Of a stretch of DNA of 64,000 nt, positions 9,321 to 19,000 are shown in pieces. The number at the start of each line of letters is the position of its first letter. Within the stretch, counting starts at the first letter, position 1. The stretch lies in NCBI GenBank assembly GCA_943787265.1, contig CALSLT010000002.1:267001-331000 (forward strand), read 5' to 3'. Made by a program: the position numbers and the translations under genes. The stretch is from an uncultured Planctomycetaceae bacterium. GTDB taxonomy: Bacteria; Planctomycetota; Planctomycetia; Planctomycetales; Planctomycetaceae. The notes under the pieces are model-generated. The model ran no database searches. It was not told where the DNA came from and saw nothing but the letters and a program-made list of their open reading frames with translations.

Positions 9321-10295
9321 ATGCCCGATTCAGACCAGACAGAGTCGAACGACGATTCACTCGACACGCCGAGCGAACCTGACAAACTCAGCGTGCCGCG
9401 GTCGGATGACGATTCGGTTGTCGCCTCGACCCATTCTCAAAGTGCGGTCGGACTGCGTTTCTGCGGCTGGCTTGGTGTTTCGCTGGTTCTGGCAATCCTG
9501 TTTGGCGTCGTGTTTTCCGCAATGCCGGCGAGATTTCGACTGCTCGGCCTACTGGGCATTGCTCAGGGATTCGCCGTTGGAGCCGTCATTGGTCCTGTCG
9601 CCAAACCTTTCCGGGTGCATTTATCAAAGCTGGCAGCCCTCGGTGGGTTTGTCGCGGGAGCAGCCAGCGTCGTCGTGACGGCGATACTTTGGTGGCAGGG
9701 ATGGGCGGAGCAGTTGCAGCAGTCCACGAAGCCTCGACCTGATGCCGCTCTCGTTGCTCGAATGCTGGCGCAGATGAAGAAGCCCGATGGGGCAGATCCC
9801 GAACAACTCAAAGCGTACGAGGAATCGCGTCGCCAGTTTTCAGAATTCCTTGATGCTGAAGCCGCTCCGCCGGAAACCGACTTTGCAGCCTGGCTCGCGC
9901 ACCGAGCCTCGCTGCTGAAAACTGGCCCCACCGCGGCAATCGCCATTGGCCTGCTGGAACTTCTGCTGGCCGGCGCCGCGTCATCACTGATTGCTAGAGC
10001 AGCGGCCAGTTCACCGTTCTGTTCGAAATGCCAAGCCTGGCGACACGTCGTGCGCAGTCAGGCTTTCGCCGCTCCGCTCCCGGAGTCGTTAAATGAGGCC
10101 GTTTCACAAGCTGAACTGGAATCGGTCACTGCCGCGACCGTCGAACTGTCAGCCTGTGAGTGCAAGCAGCGCCCGCTCGTAAATCTTCAGGTGTCATCTC
10201 AAAACGCGGTCCGACAGTTGCTCGATGTTGACCTGTCCGAGCAGCAGTTTTCGGAACTGAAGCGGCTGTTGGACGAAGCTCAGGGGATGAGCTAA
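9321..10295 (+). CDS. membrane protein with paired cysteines, unknown function
   Basis: 324 residues. An acidic, Ser/Asp-rich N-terminal ~40 residues precedes hydrophobic segments at about 46-67, 72-92, 104-124 and 203-226, with a charged stretch (about 130-200) between the third and fourth. The C-terminal soluble part has FCSKC (C234, C237) and ACEC (C279, C281), four cysteines arranged as in a small zinc-binding site. The family is not one I recognise. It starts 152 bases from the divergently transcribed AAA ATPase. The Shine-Dalgarno before ATG 9321 is weak. Confidence 0.75.
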   Translation: MPDSDQTESNDDSLDTPSEPDKLSVPRSDDDSVVASTHSQSAVGLRFCGWLGVSLVLAILFGVVFSAMPARFRLLGLLGIAQGFAVGAVIGPVAKPFRVHLSKLAALGGFVAGAASVVVTAILWWQGWAEQLQQSTKPRPDAALVARMLAQMKKPDGADPEQLKAYEESRRQFSEFLDAEAAPPETDFAAWLAHRASLLKTGPTAAIAIGLLELLLAGAASSLIARAAASSPFCSKCQAWRHVVRSQAFAAPLPESLNEAVSQAELESVTAATVELSACECKQRPLVNLQVSSQNAVRQLLDVDLSEQQFSELKRLLDEAQGMS

Positions 10296-10317
10296 CCTCG
10301 AATTCCGTGCGTTCTTG

Positions 10318-10381
10318 GCAGGGTGCGTCTTGACGCACCATCAAGCCGAGCGACGCTTCGGTGCGTCGAGACGCACCCTAT
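10318..10381. repeat. palindromic repeat, GGGTGCGTC family, copy 2
   Basis: Arms at 10318-10339 and 10360-10381 form an inverted repeat separated by a 20-base spacer. The 20-base core of the left arm is identical to that of the copy at 2432-2453, including the central TT, and the right arm carries the same central GA, so the two elements are related and in the same orientation; the spacers differ completely. It fills the gap between the membrane protein and acpS. Confidence 0.85.
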
Positions 10382-10411
10382 CTTAATGCTCAAATCGAAA
10401 GCTTAATCCCA

Positions 10412-10798
10412 GTGGTCGTCGGACTTGGAACAGACATCGTCGAGATTGCTCGCATCGCGAAGATGATCGAGCGGCACGCCGAGACCTTTATCAACCGGAT
10501 CTACACTCCGGAAGAGATCAAGTACTGCCAGAAGCGGAAGCACTGCTACGAAGCCTTCGCCGGACGCTGGGCGGCCAAGGAAGCCATCATGAAAGTGCTC
10601 GGGACCGGCTTCGTCAAAGGCATCGGCTGGCTGGACATCGAGATTCTGAATGAGAAAAGTGGCCAGCCGTTCGTAAATATCCGCGGGGGAGCTGGCGAGT
10701 ATGCCGAAAAGATTGGCATCGACGAATTCCTGATCACCATCTCGCACTGCAAGGCCTACGCCACGGCCACAGCGATCGGGATTCGTAACGATATTTGA
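10412..10798 (+). CDS. acpS: holo-[acyl-carrier-protein] synthase
   Basis: Transfers the 4'-phosphopantetheine arm of CoA to a serine of acyl carrier protein. The protein starts VVGLGTDIVEIARI, with the metal-binding Asp of the GTDIVEI motif, and has FAGRWAAKEAIMKVLGTG, the family's second conserved motif with catalytic Glu/Lys, plus a C-terminal ISHCKAYATATAIG strand. From GTG 10412 it is 128 residues, the usual size. An upstream in-frame GTG at 10361 would translate the palindromic repeat and is rejected. No clear Shine-Dalgarno is visible before 10412, so the exact start is not certain. Confidence 0.93.
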   Translation: MVVGLGTDIVEIARIAKMIERHAETFINRIYTPEEIKYCQKRKHCYEAFAGRWAAKEAIMKVLGTGFVKGIGWLDIEILNEKSGQPFVNIRGGAGEYAEKIGIDEFLITISHCKAYATATAIGIRNDI

Positions 10799-10983
10799 CA
10801 CTCCATTTCGATCCAGCCGCACGCGATGCTGCCAGTCGGCTCGAGCCGCGATGGTTGAATCCGGCGACGTAAATACTTAGAGTCTCGCCCCTTACGACAT
10901 CCAAGACTGCGTCAGGCATCCCGTACGGATCGTCTGTGAGCGCGATAAAGTCAATCTCTGCAACGCTTTAAGGAGCTACCCAA

Positions 10984-11592
10984 ATGGGTCGGTACACTGG
11001 ACCAAAGGGACGAATTAACCGTCGTCTCGGAACTGTTATTTTTGAAAACGCGGGTGCTCAAAAGGCGTTCGAAGCACGTGAGAATCCTCCTGGACCAGTC
11101 CAGCGACGTCGAAAGATGTCAGAATACGGTCTCGCGTTGCAGGAAAAGCAGAAGATCAAGTTCTATTACGGAATGCGCGAAGAGCAGCTTCGCAAGTTCT
11201 ACGATACGGCTCGCCGCAAACAGGGCAATACGGGTGAAAACCTGCTCGTCATGTGCGAACAGCGTCTGGACAATGTCGTCCGCCGAGCTGGTTTTGCTCT
11301 TTCGCGACCACAGGCTCGTCAGGGAATCGTTCATCGTCACTTCCAGTTGAACGGCAGAACTATCGACAAGCCGTCGATTCAGGTGAAGCCAGGCGACGTG
11401 ATCACGATCCGAAATCGTCCGAACCTGCTCAACCTGTACAAGGAAATGGCAGCAGCGAATACAGCTCCGGCTTGTGACTGGATCAGCTTCGACCAGAACG
11501 AATTGAAAGCCACCGTCACGGCTGCTCCACACATGGACGACGTCAGTCTTCCAGTGGAAGTCGGTAAGGTTGTGGCGTTCATGGGACGCTAG
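10984..11592 (+). CDS. rpsD: 30S ribosomal protein S4
   Basis: 202-residue primary rRNA-binding protein of the small subunit. It begins MGRYTGPKGRINRRLG, with a basic N-terminal domain and then the S4 RNA-binding domain (about 92-155: RLDNVVRRAGFALSRPQARQ through NGRTIDKPSIQVKPGD). The N-terminal zinc-finger cysteines seen in some S4 proteins are absent. AAGGAG lies 8 bases before ATG 10984. It stands alone rather than in an rpsM-rpsK-rpoA operon and is followed by a strong terminator. S4 in other bacteria represses its own mRNA; whether the 185-base leader here does so cannot be seen. Confidence 0.98.
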   Translation: MGRYTGPKGRINRRLGTVIFENAGAQKAFEARENPPGPVQRRRKMSEYGLALQEKQKIKFYYGMREEQLRKFYDTARRKQGNTGENLLVMCEQRLDNVVRRAGFALSRPQARQGIVHRHFQLNGRTIDKPSIQVKPGDVITIRNRPNLLNLYKEMAAANTAPACDWISFDQNELKATVTAAPHMDDVSLPVEVGKVVAFMGR

Positions 11593-11620
11593 TCTCTGTC
11601 GCGGACAATCGAGATACACA

Positions 11621-11650
11621 AAGCCGCTCAGTCTCTGGGCGGCTTTTTTT
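11621..11650 (+). terminator. intrinsic terminator of rpsD
   Basis: A 7-base-pair stem AAGCCGC / GCGGCTT with an 11-base loop, followed by a run of T (11644-11650). It starts 28 bases after the rpsD stop codon and is the clearest intrinsic terminator in the window. Confidence 0.9.
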
Positions 11651-11781
11651 CGTGGCTACGTCTCTGAGATTTTTCCGGATTCGTGTCGGGGAAATCGGAT
11701 CGTTGTCGAGCTGCCCATTTGATCGTGTCTCGAAGACCTGACACGATAGGACCATCACGGGCCCCAGCCACGAGGTAGACA

Positions 11782-13221
11782 ATGTTCCTGGCAGACCGAA
11801 CGCTCAGCCGATTGATGCTTATTGCTGTAGCTGTTGTCGCAGCTTTCACAATCGTGACTTCAACGTCCGAAGCCGACGACAAGCCCGAATCCGACAACGC
11901 AAACGATCTCATCAAATTGCTCAATCTGAATCGCGACACCGTAGCCGGGCAGTGGCGACAAACTGCGGATGGCTTGCTCACCATCGCTGCGAACGGCTCC
12001 CGAATTTCGTTGCCCGTTGAACCGAAAGGCGAGTACGACTTCAAGGTGGAGTTTACTCGGCAGACGGGGCAGCACTCGATCGCTTTGTTGTTTGTTTCTG
12101 GAGCCGGACAGGCCGCCTTTGACCTCGACGCGTGGGGGCAGCACCTCGCTGGTTTTCAGAACGTCGGCGGGAAAGACGCTCGTCAAAACACGACACGCAT
12201 TGAAGACGTAACGCTGATCAACGGCCGGAAGTACACTGCCGAGTTGCGAGTCCGGCGCGACCGAGTCGACGCATACCTCGACGGCAAACTTCTATCGACT
12301 TACCGTGGCGATGGTTCAGATCTCAGCATGCTTGGGAACTGGAGAATTCCCTCGAAGAGAACTCTGGGGATTGGTGCCTGGGATTCGGAAACGATCTTTC
12401 ACTCGATCGAAGTTCGTTCGGTAAACGGCACGATCGACCTCGCATCTAACCGCGCTGTCACGCGACCTCGAACGCCGCCGACAACCACTCCCGCACCGAC
12501 GAATAATCCTCCCCGAGGACGACGACCTGCTGCCGACGGTGGTGACCGAGTTTTGATGGTCATCGCCAACGATGGCTTCTTCTATCGAGAGTACGGCGAC
12601 CCGCGACAGGAACTTGAGCGAGCAGGATTCACTGTAGAAGTTGCCGCCGCGCGAAAGGCTTCGTGCATCCCTCACGCAAATTCGGGACAGGGAGGCAGTA
12701 AAGGAATCGTGATGCCCGACGTGGCGATCGCCGACGCCGATCCCAACCGTTACCAGGCGATTCTGTTTTCGGGTGGCTGGGGCTCGTCGATGTACCAGTA
12801 CGCGTTCCAGGGCAGCTACAACAATCGGGCTTACAACGGCGACCGTCGTACGAAGGAAGCGACCAACCAGTTGATCAACGCGTTCGTCGAGCAGGACAAA
12901 TATGTCTGCGCGTTGTGCCACGGTGTGTCAGTGCTGGCGTGGTCTCGCGTCAACGGTCGAAGCCTGCTGGCCGGCCGGCGAGCAACTGGGCCAACACGGC
13001 AAGGTCCAGCCGGAATCTACAACGGCCGACAAAGCCAGCCACCGTCGCGGTGGGGAGCGGAACAGAACGGCGCGAAGATGGTCGCTCCGAATTCGGTGGG
13101 CAATCCGGGCACGGCTGCAGACGACATCGTGATCGACGGAAAAATCATGACCGGACAGGACGACATCTCGGCGCGGGAAATGGGACGGCAACTGGCTAAA
13201 CAGCTTAAAGCCGCTTCGTAG
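11782..13221 (+). CDS. secreted LamG-like / DJ-1-PfpI fusion protein
   Basis: 479 residues. An N-terminal signal peptide or anchor ([21 protein letters not shown]) is followed by a beta-rich domain (about 50-215) resembling the DUF1080/concanavalin fold, with [20 protein letters not shown] as a typical edge. A Pro/Thr-rich linker (about 228-250) leads to a DJ-1/PfpI domain starting [17 protein letters not shown]. Its candidate nucleophile is C379 in [13 protein letters not shown], with E270 as the acidic partner expected in this superfamily. DJ-1 proteins are usually cytoplasmic, so an exported fusion is unusual. GAGGT precedes ATG 11782. Peptidase, glyoxalase-like and non-catalytic roles all remain possible. 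Confidence 0.85.
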   Translation: MFLADRTLSRLMLIAVAVVAAFTIVTSTSEADDKPESDNANDLIKLLNLNRDTVAGQWRQTADGLLTIAANGSRISLPVEPKGEYDFKVEFTRQTGQHSIALLFVSGAGQAAFDLDAWGQHLAGFQNVGGKDARQNTTRIEDVTLINGRKYTAELRVRRDRVDAYLDGKLLSTYRGDGSDLSMLGNWRIPSKRTLGIGAWDSETIFHSIEVRSVNGTIDLASNRAVTRPRTPPTTTPAPTNNPPRGRRPAADGGDRVLMVIANDGFFYREYGDPRQELERAGFTVEVAAARKASCIPHANSGQGGSKGIVMPDVAIADADPNRYQAILFSGGWGSSMYQYAFQGSYNNRAYNGDRRTKEATNQLINAFVEQDKYVCALCHGVSVLAWSRVNGRSLLAGRRATGPTRQGPAGIYNGRQSQPPSRWGAEQNGAKMVAPNSVGNPGTAADDIVIDGKIMTGQDDISAREMGRQLAKQLKAAS

Positions 13222-13248
13222 TTCGCGATCAATTTTCAGGAGCACCGT

Positions 13249-15087
13249 GTGACCAGATACTGGTTGAGTTTCATTATTGGAGGATTTGTTTTGCTGACTT
13301 CGGATGGCGTCGAAGGGGCTTTGGTCGAATACACAATCCGCTTTTCTCAGGCGAAGAATCACTACGCCGATGTCGAAGTGCGTTGCGAAACCGGAGGGCA
13401 GCCGCAGTTTGAGCTGATGATGCCCACGTGGACTCCGGGGTCGTATCTCATTCGTGAATACGCTCGGCATGTCGAGACCATTTCCGCCAGCGATTCCGAC
13501 GGAGCCGAGCTTTCCGTTTCACGAAGCCGCAAGAACCGTTGGATGGTCAAGTGCGGCGATGCAAAGTCGGTCGTCGTTAAGTACCGGCTGTACTGCAACG
13601 AGATGACCGTTCGCACCAACCAGGTCGAACGCGACTTCGCATTGTTTAACGGAGCGTCGACATTCCTTTCGCCGGTCGGAGCGAGGAAGCAGAAACATCA
13701 GGTTCACATTGAACTGCCCGATGAATGGAAGCATGCCATCTGCTCGCTGCCAAACGTCGACGGCAACAAGCAGACATTCATTGCCGAAGACTTTGACGAA
13801 CTGGTCGACTCGCCGATCCTATGCGGCAACCCGGACATCTACCCATTTCAAGTCGGCGACCGTGAACACTTGCTGGTCAGCATTGGCGAAGGCGAGATCT
13901 GGGACGGTGAAGCGACAGCTCGCGACCTGGAGAAAATCGTCGCGGAACATCACAAGCTATGGGGAACCGTTCCGTACCCGCGGTACATTTTCTTCAACCT
14001 GCTGGTCGAAGCCGGCGGCGGCCTGGAACACGATAACTCGACGGTCATGATGATCAGCCGCTGGTACTACCGCGATCGTGAAAAGTACGTCCGGTGGCTG
14101 GGGCTCGCGAGTCACGAATTCTTCCACACGTGGAACGTCCGGCGTCTGCGTCCAAAACCGCTCGTCGAGTACGACTACGAAAATGAAGTTTACCTTCGCA
14201 GCCTGTGGATCGCCGAAGGAATTACGAGTTACTACGACGACGTTCAACTGGCTCGGTGCGGCCTGATCTCGCAAAAAGAGTATCTGGAGTTGCTTTCGAA
14301 GCAGATCGAAAAACTGCAAACGACTCCCGGCCGAAACGTGCAAAGCCTCAGTGATTCTTCGCACGACACCTGGATCAAGCTGTACCGGCCGAACGAAAAT
14401 TCCAGCAACGCCCAGGTCAGCTACTACAACAAAGGTGCCGTCGCCGCGTTCCTGCTTGATGTCGAGATTCGTTCGGCAACGGACGGAAAGAAATCACTCG
14501 ACGACGTGATGAGAATCCTCTACGAACGTCACGTTGGCGATGTGGGCTACTCACCCGACGAATTTCGAACGATCGTCGAGGAAGTTTCCGGCACGGATCT
14601 GACGAACTGGTTCTCTCACTACATCGATGGCGTTGATGAGTTCGATTATTCAAAGGCTCAGGATTGGTTCGGCTTGGAATTTCCGAAGCCGAAGTCATCG
14701 CCAGAGGGCGGCGAAGCGAGCGGCGACAAGGAAAAGCCTGACGAAAAGAAAAAATCGTGGGTTGGCCTCACGACCGAAGACAAGTCTGGGAAACTGATCA
14801 TCACCAAAGTGCTGCGTGATTCGCCCGCTTTCGAAGCGGGCCTGAATGTTGACGACGAAATCCTGGCAATCGATCAGTATCGCGTGACAAACGGAAACTG
14901 GAGCACTCGTCTGAAGCAGTATCAGCCGGGTGAGTCTGTCGAAGTCATGATCGCCCGCCGTGAACAGATTGAGCGACTTCGCCTGGTCTTCGGCGAAGCA
15001 CCCGCCGATTCGTGGAAACTCGCCGTTGCAAAAGAGCCTTCCGACGCACAGAAGCAACAACTCAAGACCTGGTTGCACCAGAAGTAG
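13249..15087 (+). CDS. M61 family metallopeptidase with PDZ domain
   Basis: 612-residue exported zinc aminopeptidase of the glycyl aminopeptidase family. A signal peptide covers the first ~24 residues. The zinc site is HEFFHTWN (H289, H293), with the third ligand in the WIAEG segment (E323). The N-terminal M61 beta domain includes MPTWTPGSYLIREYARHVE, highly typical of the family. A Lys/Glu-rich linker (~480-500) precedes a PDZ domain (about 500-580: SWVGLTTEDKSG to AFEAGLNVDDEILAIDQ). GTG 13249 is chosen because AGGAG lies just upstream; the gene follows the DJ-1 fusion by 27 bases and may be co-transcribed with it. Confidence 0.95.
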   Translation: MTRYWLSFIIGGFVLLTSDGVEGALVEYTIRFSQAKNHYADVEVRCETGGQPQFELMMPTWTPGSYLIREYARHVETISASDSDGAELSVSRSRKNRWMVKCGDAKSVVVKYRLYCNEMTVRTNQVERDFALFNGASTFLSPVGARKQKHQVHIELPDEWKHAICSLPNVDGNKQTFIAEDFDELVDSPILCGNPDIYPFQVGDREHLLVSIGEGEIWDGEATARDLEKIVAEHHKLWGTVPYPRYIFFNLLVEAGGGLEHDNSTVMMISRWYYRDREKYVRWLGLASHEFFHTWNVRRLRPKPLVEYDYENEVYLRSLWIAEGITSYYDDVQLARCGLISQKEYLELLSKQIEKLQTTPGRNVQSLSDSSHDTWIKLYRPNENSSNAQVSYYNKGAVAAFLLDVEIRSATDGKKSLDDVMRILYERHVGDVGYSPDEFRTIVEEVSGTDLTNWFSHYIDGVDEFDYSKAQDWFGLEFPKPKSSPEGGEASGDKEKPDEKKKSWVGLTTEDKSGKLIITKVLRDSPAFEAGLNVDDEILAIDQYRVTNGNWSTRLKQYQPGESVEVMIARREQIERLRLVFGEAPADSWKLAVAKEPSDAQKQQLKTWLHQK

Positions 15088-15147
15088 GTCAGGCTCTGCG
15101 TGACGAAGTCGACTGATATCGAAACCTCCCGATGGCTCAGGTAAGGG

Positions 15148-15214
15148 AACCACGAAAAAGACGAAATACACGAAACCGGACCGGTCTTTTCGTGTATTTC
15201 GTCTCTTTCGTGGT
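15148..15214. repeat. long palindromic repeat, CACGAAA type
   Basis: Inverted repeat with arms of about 28 bases (15148-15175 and 15187-15214) differing at one position, and an 11-base spacer containing CCGGACCGG. The arms are built of repeated CACGAAA / GACGAAA words. It lies between the M61 gene and the DNA glycosylase gene. There is no T-tract beyond the stem, so it is treated as a repeat rather than a terminator, although the hairpin could stabilise the 3' end of the upstream mRNA. Confidence 0.85.
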
Positions 15215-15255
15215 TGTCAGTCGTCCAGAATTCTGGAGCGAACGGCGTCAATTTC

Positions 15256-15918
15256 ATGGCAAAAACTGGCACAAGATCAGAACGGCTCAAACAGGCAGTT
15301 CGGCATCTGCGCAAGGTCGACCCGGTGATGCGGCTGGTCATCGACCACGTTGGACCATGCACTCTGAAGTGCGAGCGCGATCGGTTCTGGATGCTGGTCC
15401 GGTCGATTCTTTCTCAGCAAATTTCGACCGCTGCCGCCCGTACTGTGCGTGACCGAGTCGTCGCGTTGGTCGAATCGAATAGCGGTTCGAAGCGTGTGAC
15501 GCCGACGAGTCTTCTCGCGTTGAGTGTTGACGACTTGCGAAGTGCCGGCTGTTCGCAGCGGAAAGCTGAGTACATGGTGGCTCTGGCCAGCCAGGTCGAC
15601 GACGGCGAGCTTGAGCTTGCAAAGATCGGCCGACTGTCGAACGAAGCGGTCATCGAATCGCTGATTCGCGTTCGAGGAATCGGACGTTGGACCGCAGAGA
15701 TGTTTTTGATGTTCTCACTGGGACGACTTGACGTTTTCCCCGTCGACGACCTCGGCGTTCGCAACGCAATGGTCAATCTGTACGGACTTGATCAGTCTGC
15801 CTCGCACGGCGAATTTCGCGAGATTGCTGAGTCGTGGCAGCCGTATGCGTCGATCGGAAGCTGGTACTGCTGGCGAAGTCTGGAGACGGATATTCCAACC
15901 ATATCATCGGCTGATTGA
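15256..15918 (+). CDS. DNA-3-methyladenine glycosylase II (AlkA-like)
   Basis: 220-residue base-excision repair enzyme that removes alkylated purines. The HhH-GPD fold is visible: FWMLVRSILSQQIS (the conserved SQQ helix), SAGCSQRKAEYMVALA, the hairpin LIRVRGIGRWTAEMFLMF, and the catalytic Asp in DVFPVDDLGVRNAM. The protein lacks the N-terminal AlkA domain of enterobacteria and matches the shorter bacterial forms. The start is ATG 15256 (MAKTGTRSERL); in-frame starts further upstream would read through the palindromic repeat. The Shine-Dalgarno is weak. Confidence 0.92.
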   Translation: MAKTGTRSERLKQAVRHLRKVDPVMRLVIDHVGPCTLKCERDRFWMLVRSILSQQISTAAARTVRDRVVALVESNSGSKRVTPTSLLALSVDDLRSAGCSQRKAEYMVALASQVDDGELELAKIGRLSNEAVIESLIRVRGIGRWTAEMFLMFSLGRLDVFPVDDLGVRNAMVNLYGLDQSASHGEFREIAESWQPYASIGSWYCWRSLETDIPTISSAD

Positions 15919-16091
15919 CTTCGGTCGTTGGCGAGCGTTACCGTCAGACGTCATGCAAAGCAGCTTCTCTGCTGGTGTCCGGAAGGGTGACTTCGGCGGA
16001 GATTTGCAATCTCAGACCAGACCAGTTCAGATCTCCGCCCGCGGCACCACAACTTTACGGCCGCGTCTGAACTCTCTGGAGATGTTGCTTG

Positions 16092-19000
16092 ATGAATCGC
16101 TTATCAACGCTGCTGGTTCTTTTGACGTTGCTTGTCCCGAGTCTTGCCCCTGGCAACTCAATGGCGGACGCTGCTCCCGCTTCGGCAAGTGAAGCTGCAA
16201 AGCTGATCGAGCAATCCGGCATCAAAGGCGGACTGGTCGTTCACGTCGGGCTCAGTGATGGCAAGCTGACGGCCGCGTTGAAGATCAACAGCCGCTATCA
16301 GGTCCACGGTATCGACCGCGACATTCAGAAGGTCGAGGCCGCTCGGTCGGCTCTTCAGAATATGGGTGTCTATGGAGAAGTCTCTGTTGGCCTGCTGACC
16401 GGTGAGCGGCTGCCGTACATCGAGAACCTTGTCAACCTGATGGTGATCGAAGATCGCAGCGGAGTTTCAAACGCGGAGATTCTTCGAGCCCTTACGCCCA
16501 ACGGCGTCGCGTTTGTTCGGAACGGCGACGAATGGAAGAAGGTCGTCAAGCCGCGCCCCGGAAACATCGACGACTGGACTCACTACCTTCACAGCGCGAG
16601 CAACAACGCCGTCGCTCAGGACACAGCCGTCGGACCACCGAGGCATCTGCAATGGCTGGGCAGCCCTCGCTGGTCGCGCCACCACGACCGCATGGCGAGT
16701 ATGAGTGCACTGGTCTCTGCTGCGGGCCGCTTGTTTTACATCATGGACGAAGGCTCGCGAGTTTCGATTCAGCTTCCACCAAGCTGGAAGCTCGTCGGTC
16801 GAGACGCTTTCAACGGATCGATCCTCTGGAAGCAGGACATCCCGAAATGGCACAGTCATCTGTGGCCGTTGAAGAGTGGTCCGACTCAGCTCGCTCGCCG
16901 ACTGGTCGCGACGGACGACGAAGTTTACGCCACGCTGGGCATCGACGCTCCGCTTTCCGCCATCGACGCCGCGACCGGAGAAATCCTTCGCACCTACGAA
17001 GACACGGGGGCGACCGAAGAAATCCTTCACGACAACGGCACGCTTTTCCTGACGGTCAACAAGGAAGAGTCCGACCTCGTTAAGTACGCACCGATCAACC
17101 CCGTCACTGGCGATCAGAGCGATGTTGGCAAGAACTGGCGTTGGAACGAAAAGCCCGTCATCGTCATGTCCGTCGACGCCAAGTCCGGCAAGACAAACTG
17201 GACGCGTCGCACGCAGGTCGCACCGTTGACCCTCACCGCCGACGCCGAGCGGGTTTACCTGCACGACGGCGAGAAAGTCGTCTGCCTCAACAGAGCAACC
17301 GGCGACATGGAGTGGAGTTCCGAACCGGCCGCGCGGCGCCGCACCATCACCTACAACTTCGGACCGCGGCTCGTCATCCACAAAGGCGTCCTGGTATACG
17401 CCGGCGGCGAACGCACGATGAAAGCGTTCGACGTTAAGACTGGAAAGGTCTTGTGGGACGCTCCGCATGACCGATCCGGTTACCAGTCACCCGAAGACCT
17501 GCTCATTGTCAAAGACCTCGTCTGGTCCGCCCCAACAACCAGCGGCGGCGACTCGGGCGCCTTCACCGCTCGCGATTACAAAACGGGTGAGGTGAAAATT
17601 TCGTTCCCGCCTGACGTCAGCGCGTACTGGTTCCATCATCGCTGCTACATCGCGAAGGCGACTGAAAAATTCATCATGCCATCTCGAACTGGCATCGAAT
17701 TCGTCGATACCGACAAGAAAAGCTGGGACATCAATCACTGGGTACGTGGCGGTTGCCTCTACGGAGTCATGCCGTGCAACGGTCTGGTTTACGCTCCGCC
17801 GCACAACTGTGCCTGCTACCCGGAGGCCAAGTTGTACGGTTTCAACGCGCTCGCTCCCGCTACCGTCTCGCGAGAACCGCCGAAGGACGTTGCTGAAGAA
17901 ACCCGACTTGTGAAAGGTCCGGCATTCGGAGACTCAATCACGACTTCTTCCGTCGTCGATGACTGGCCGACCTTCCGACACGATCAGGCTCGCAGCGGAA
18001 CGTCGTCCGCAGAGATCCCCACCGAGCTTTCAAAGAAATGGACGACGAAGCTTGGCGGTCGACTGTCCGCCGTCACCGTCGCCGAAGGCAAACTATTCGT
18101 CGCACAAATCGACGAGCATCGAGTCCACGCTCTTGACGCGAAGACCGGCAAGAAAGCCTGGACCTTCACAGCCGGCAGCCGAGTTGACTCGCCGCCAACC
18201 ATCGAAGACGGACGAGCCTACTTCGGAGCTAACGATGGTTGGATCTACTGCGTCCGTGCGACGGACGGAGAGTTGATCTGGCGATACCTCGCTGCTCCGG
18301 AAGATCGTCGACTGATGGCCTTCGAACAGCTCGAATCTGTCTGGCCAGTTCATGGCAGCGTGCTTGTTCAAAACGGTTTCGTCTTTGGTGTCGCGGGCCG
18401 ATCGAACTTCCTGGATGGCGGTTTGCGATTCCTGAAACTCGACGCTCGAACCGGCAGCATGGTGGCTGAATCGATCATCGACGAGATCGATCCGGAAACC
18501 GGCAAAAACCTGCAGATGCGTCACGAGACGCTGCAGATGCCGGTCGGTTTGCCAGACATCCTCTCGAGCGATGGCGAAAACGTTTACATGAAATCGCAGC
18601 GGCTCGATCAGGAAGGCAAACGATACGACATCGGACCAAACTCGGGTGACTTCGCCGGTCAGGCGGCGGTCCACGCGGGCAAGCACGCTCACTTATTCGC
18701 TCCGATGGGCTTTTTGGATGACACCTGGTTCCACCGTTCCTACTGGGTTTACGGCAAAAGCTTTGCTGGCGGCCATGCAGGTTACTACCAGGCGGGCAAG
18801 TTCGCTCCGTCGGGGAGAATTCTCGTCTTCGACGAAGACAACGTTTACGGCTTCGGGCGAAAACCGGATCACCTTCGCTGGACGACCGTCCTCGAACACC
18901 AGCTCTTCTCCGCACCGCGTGAAGCTCCCGTCGTTCCCGAGTCTGCGAAGACTCGTCGGCGAGGAAAGGCCAGCAGTGCCGCGATGGTTCGAGTGCCGCT

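Noticed and set aside
10361-10411. Upstream GTG start that lengthens acpS by 17 residues
   Set aside because: The extra residues are encoded by the palindromic repeat and are absent from the normal AcpS N-terminus.
15148-15214. Intrinsic terminator
   Set aside because: The stem is far longer than usual and no U-run follows; the repeat reading fits better.
16467-17468. 333-codon minus-strand frame inside the PQQ protein gene
   Set aside because: Antisense to clear propeller motifs; composition is that of a mirrored coding strand.
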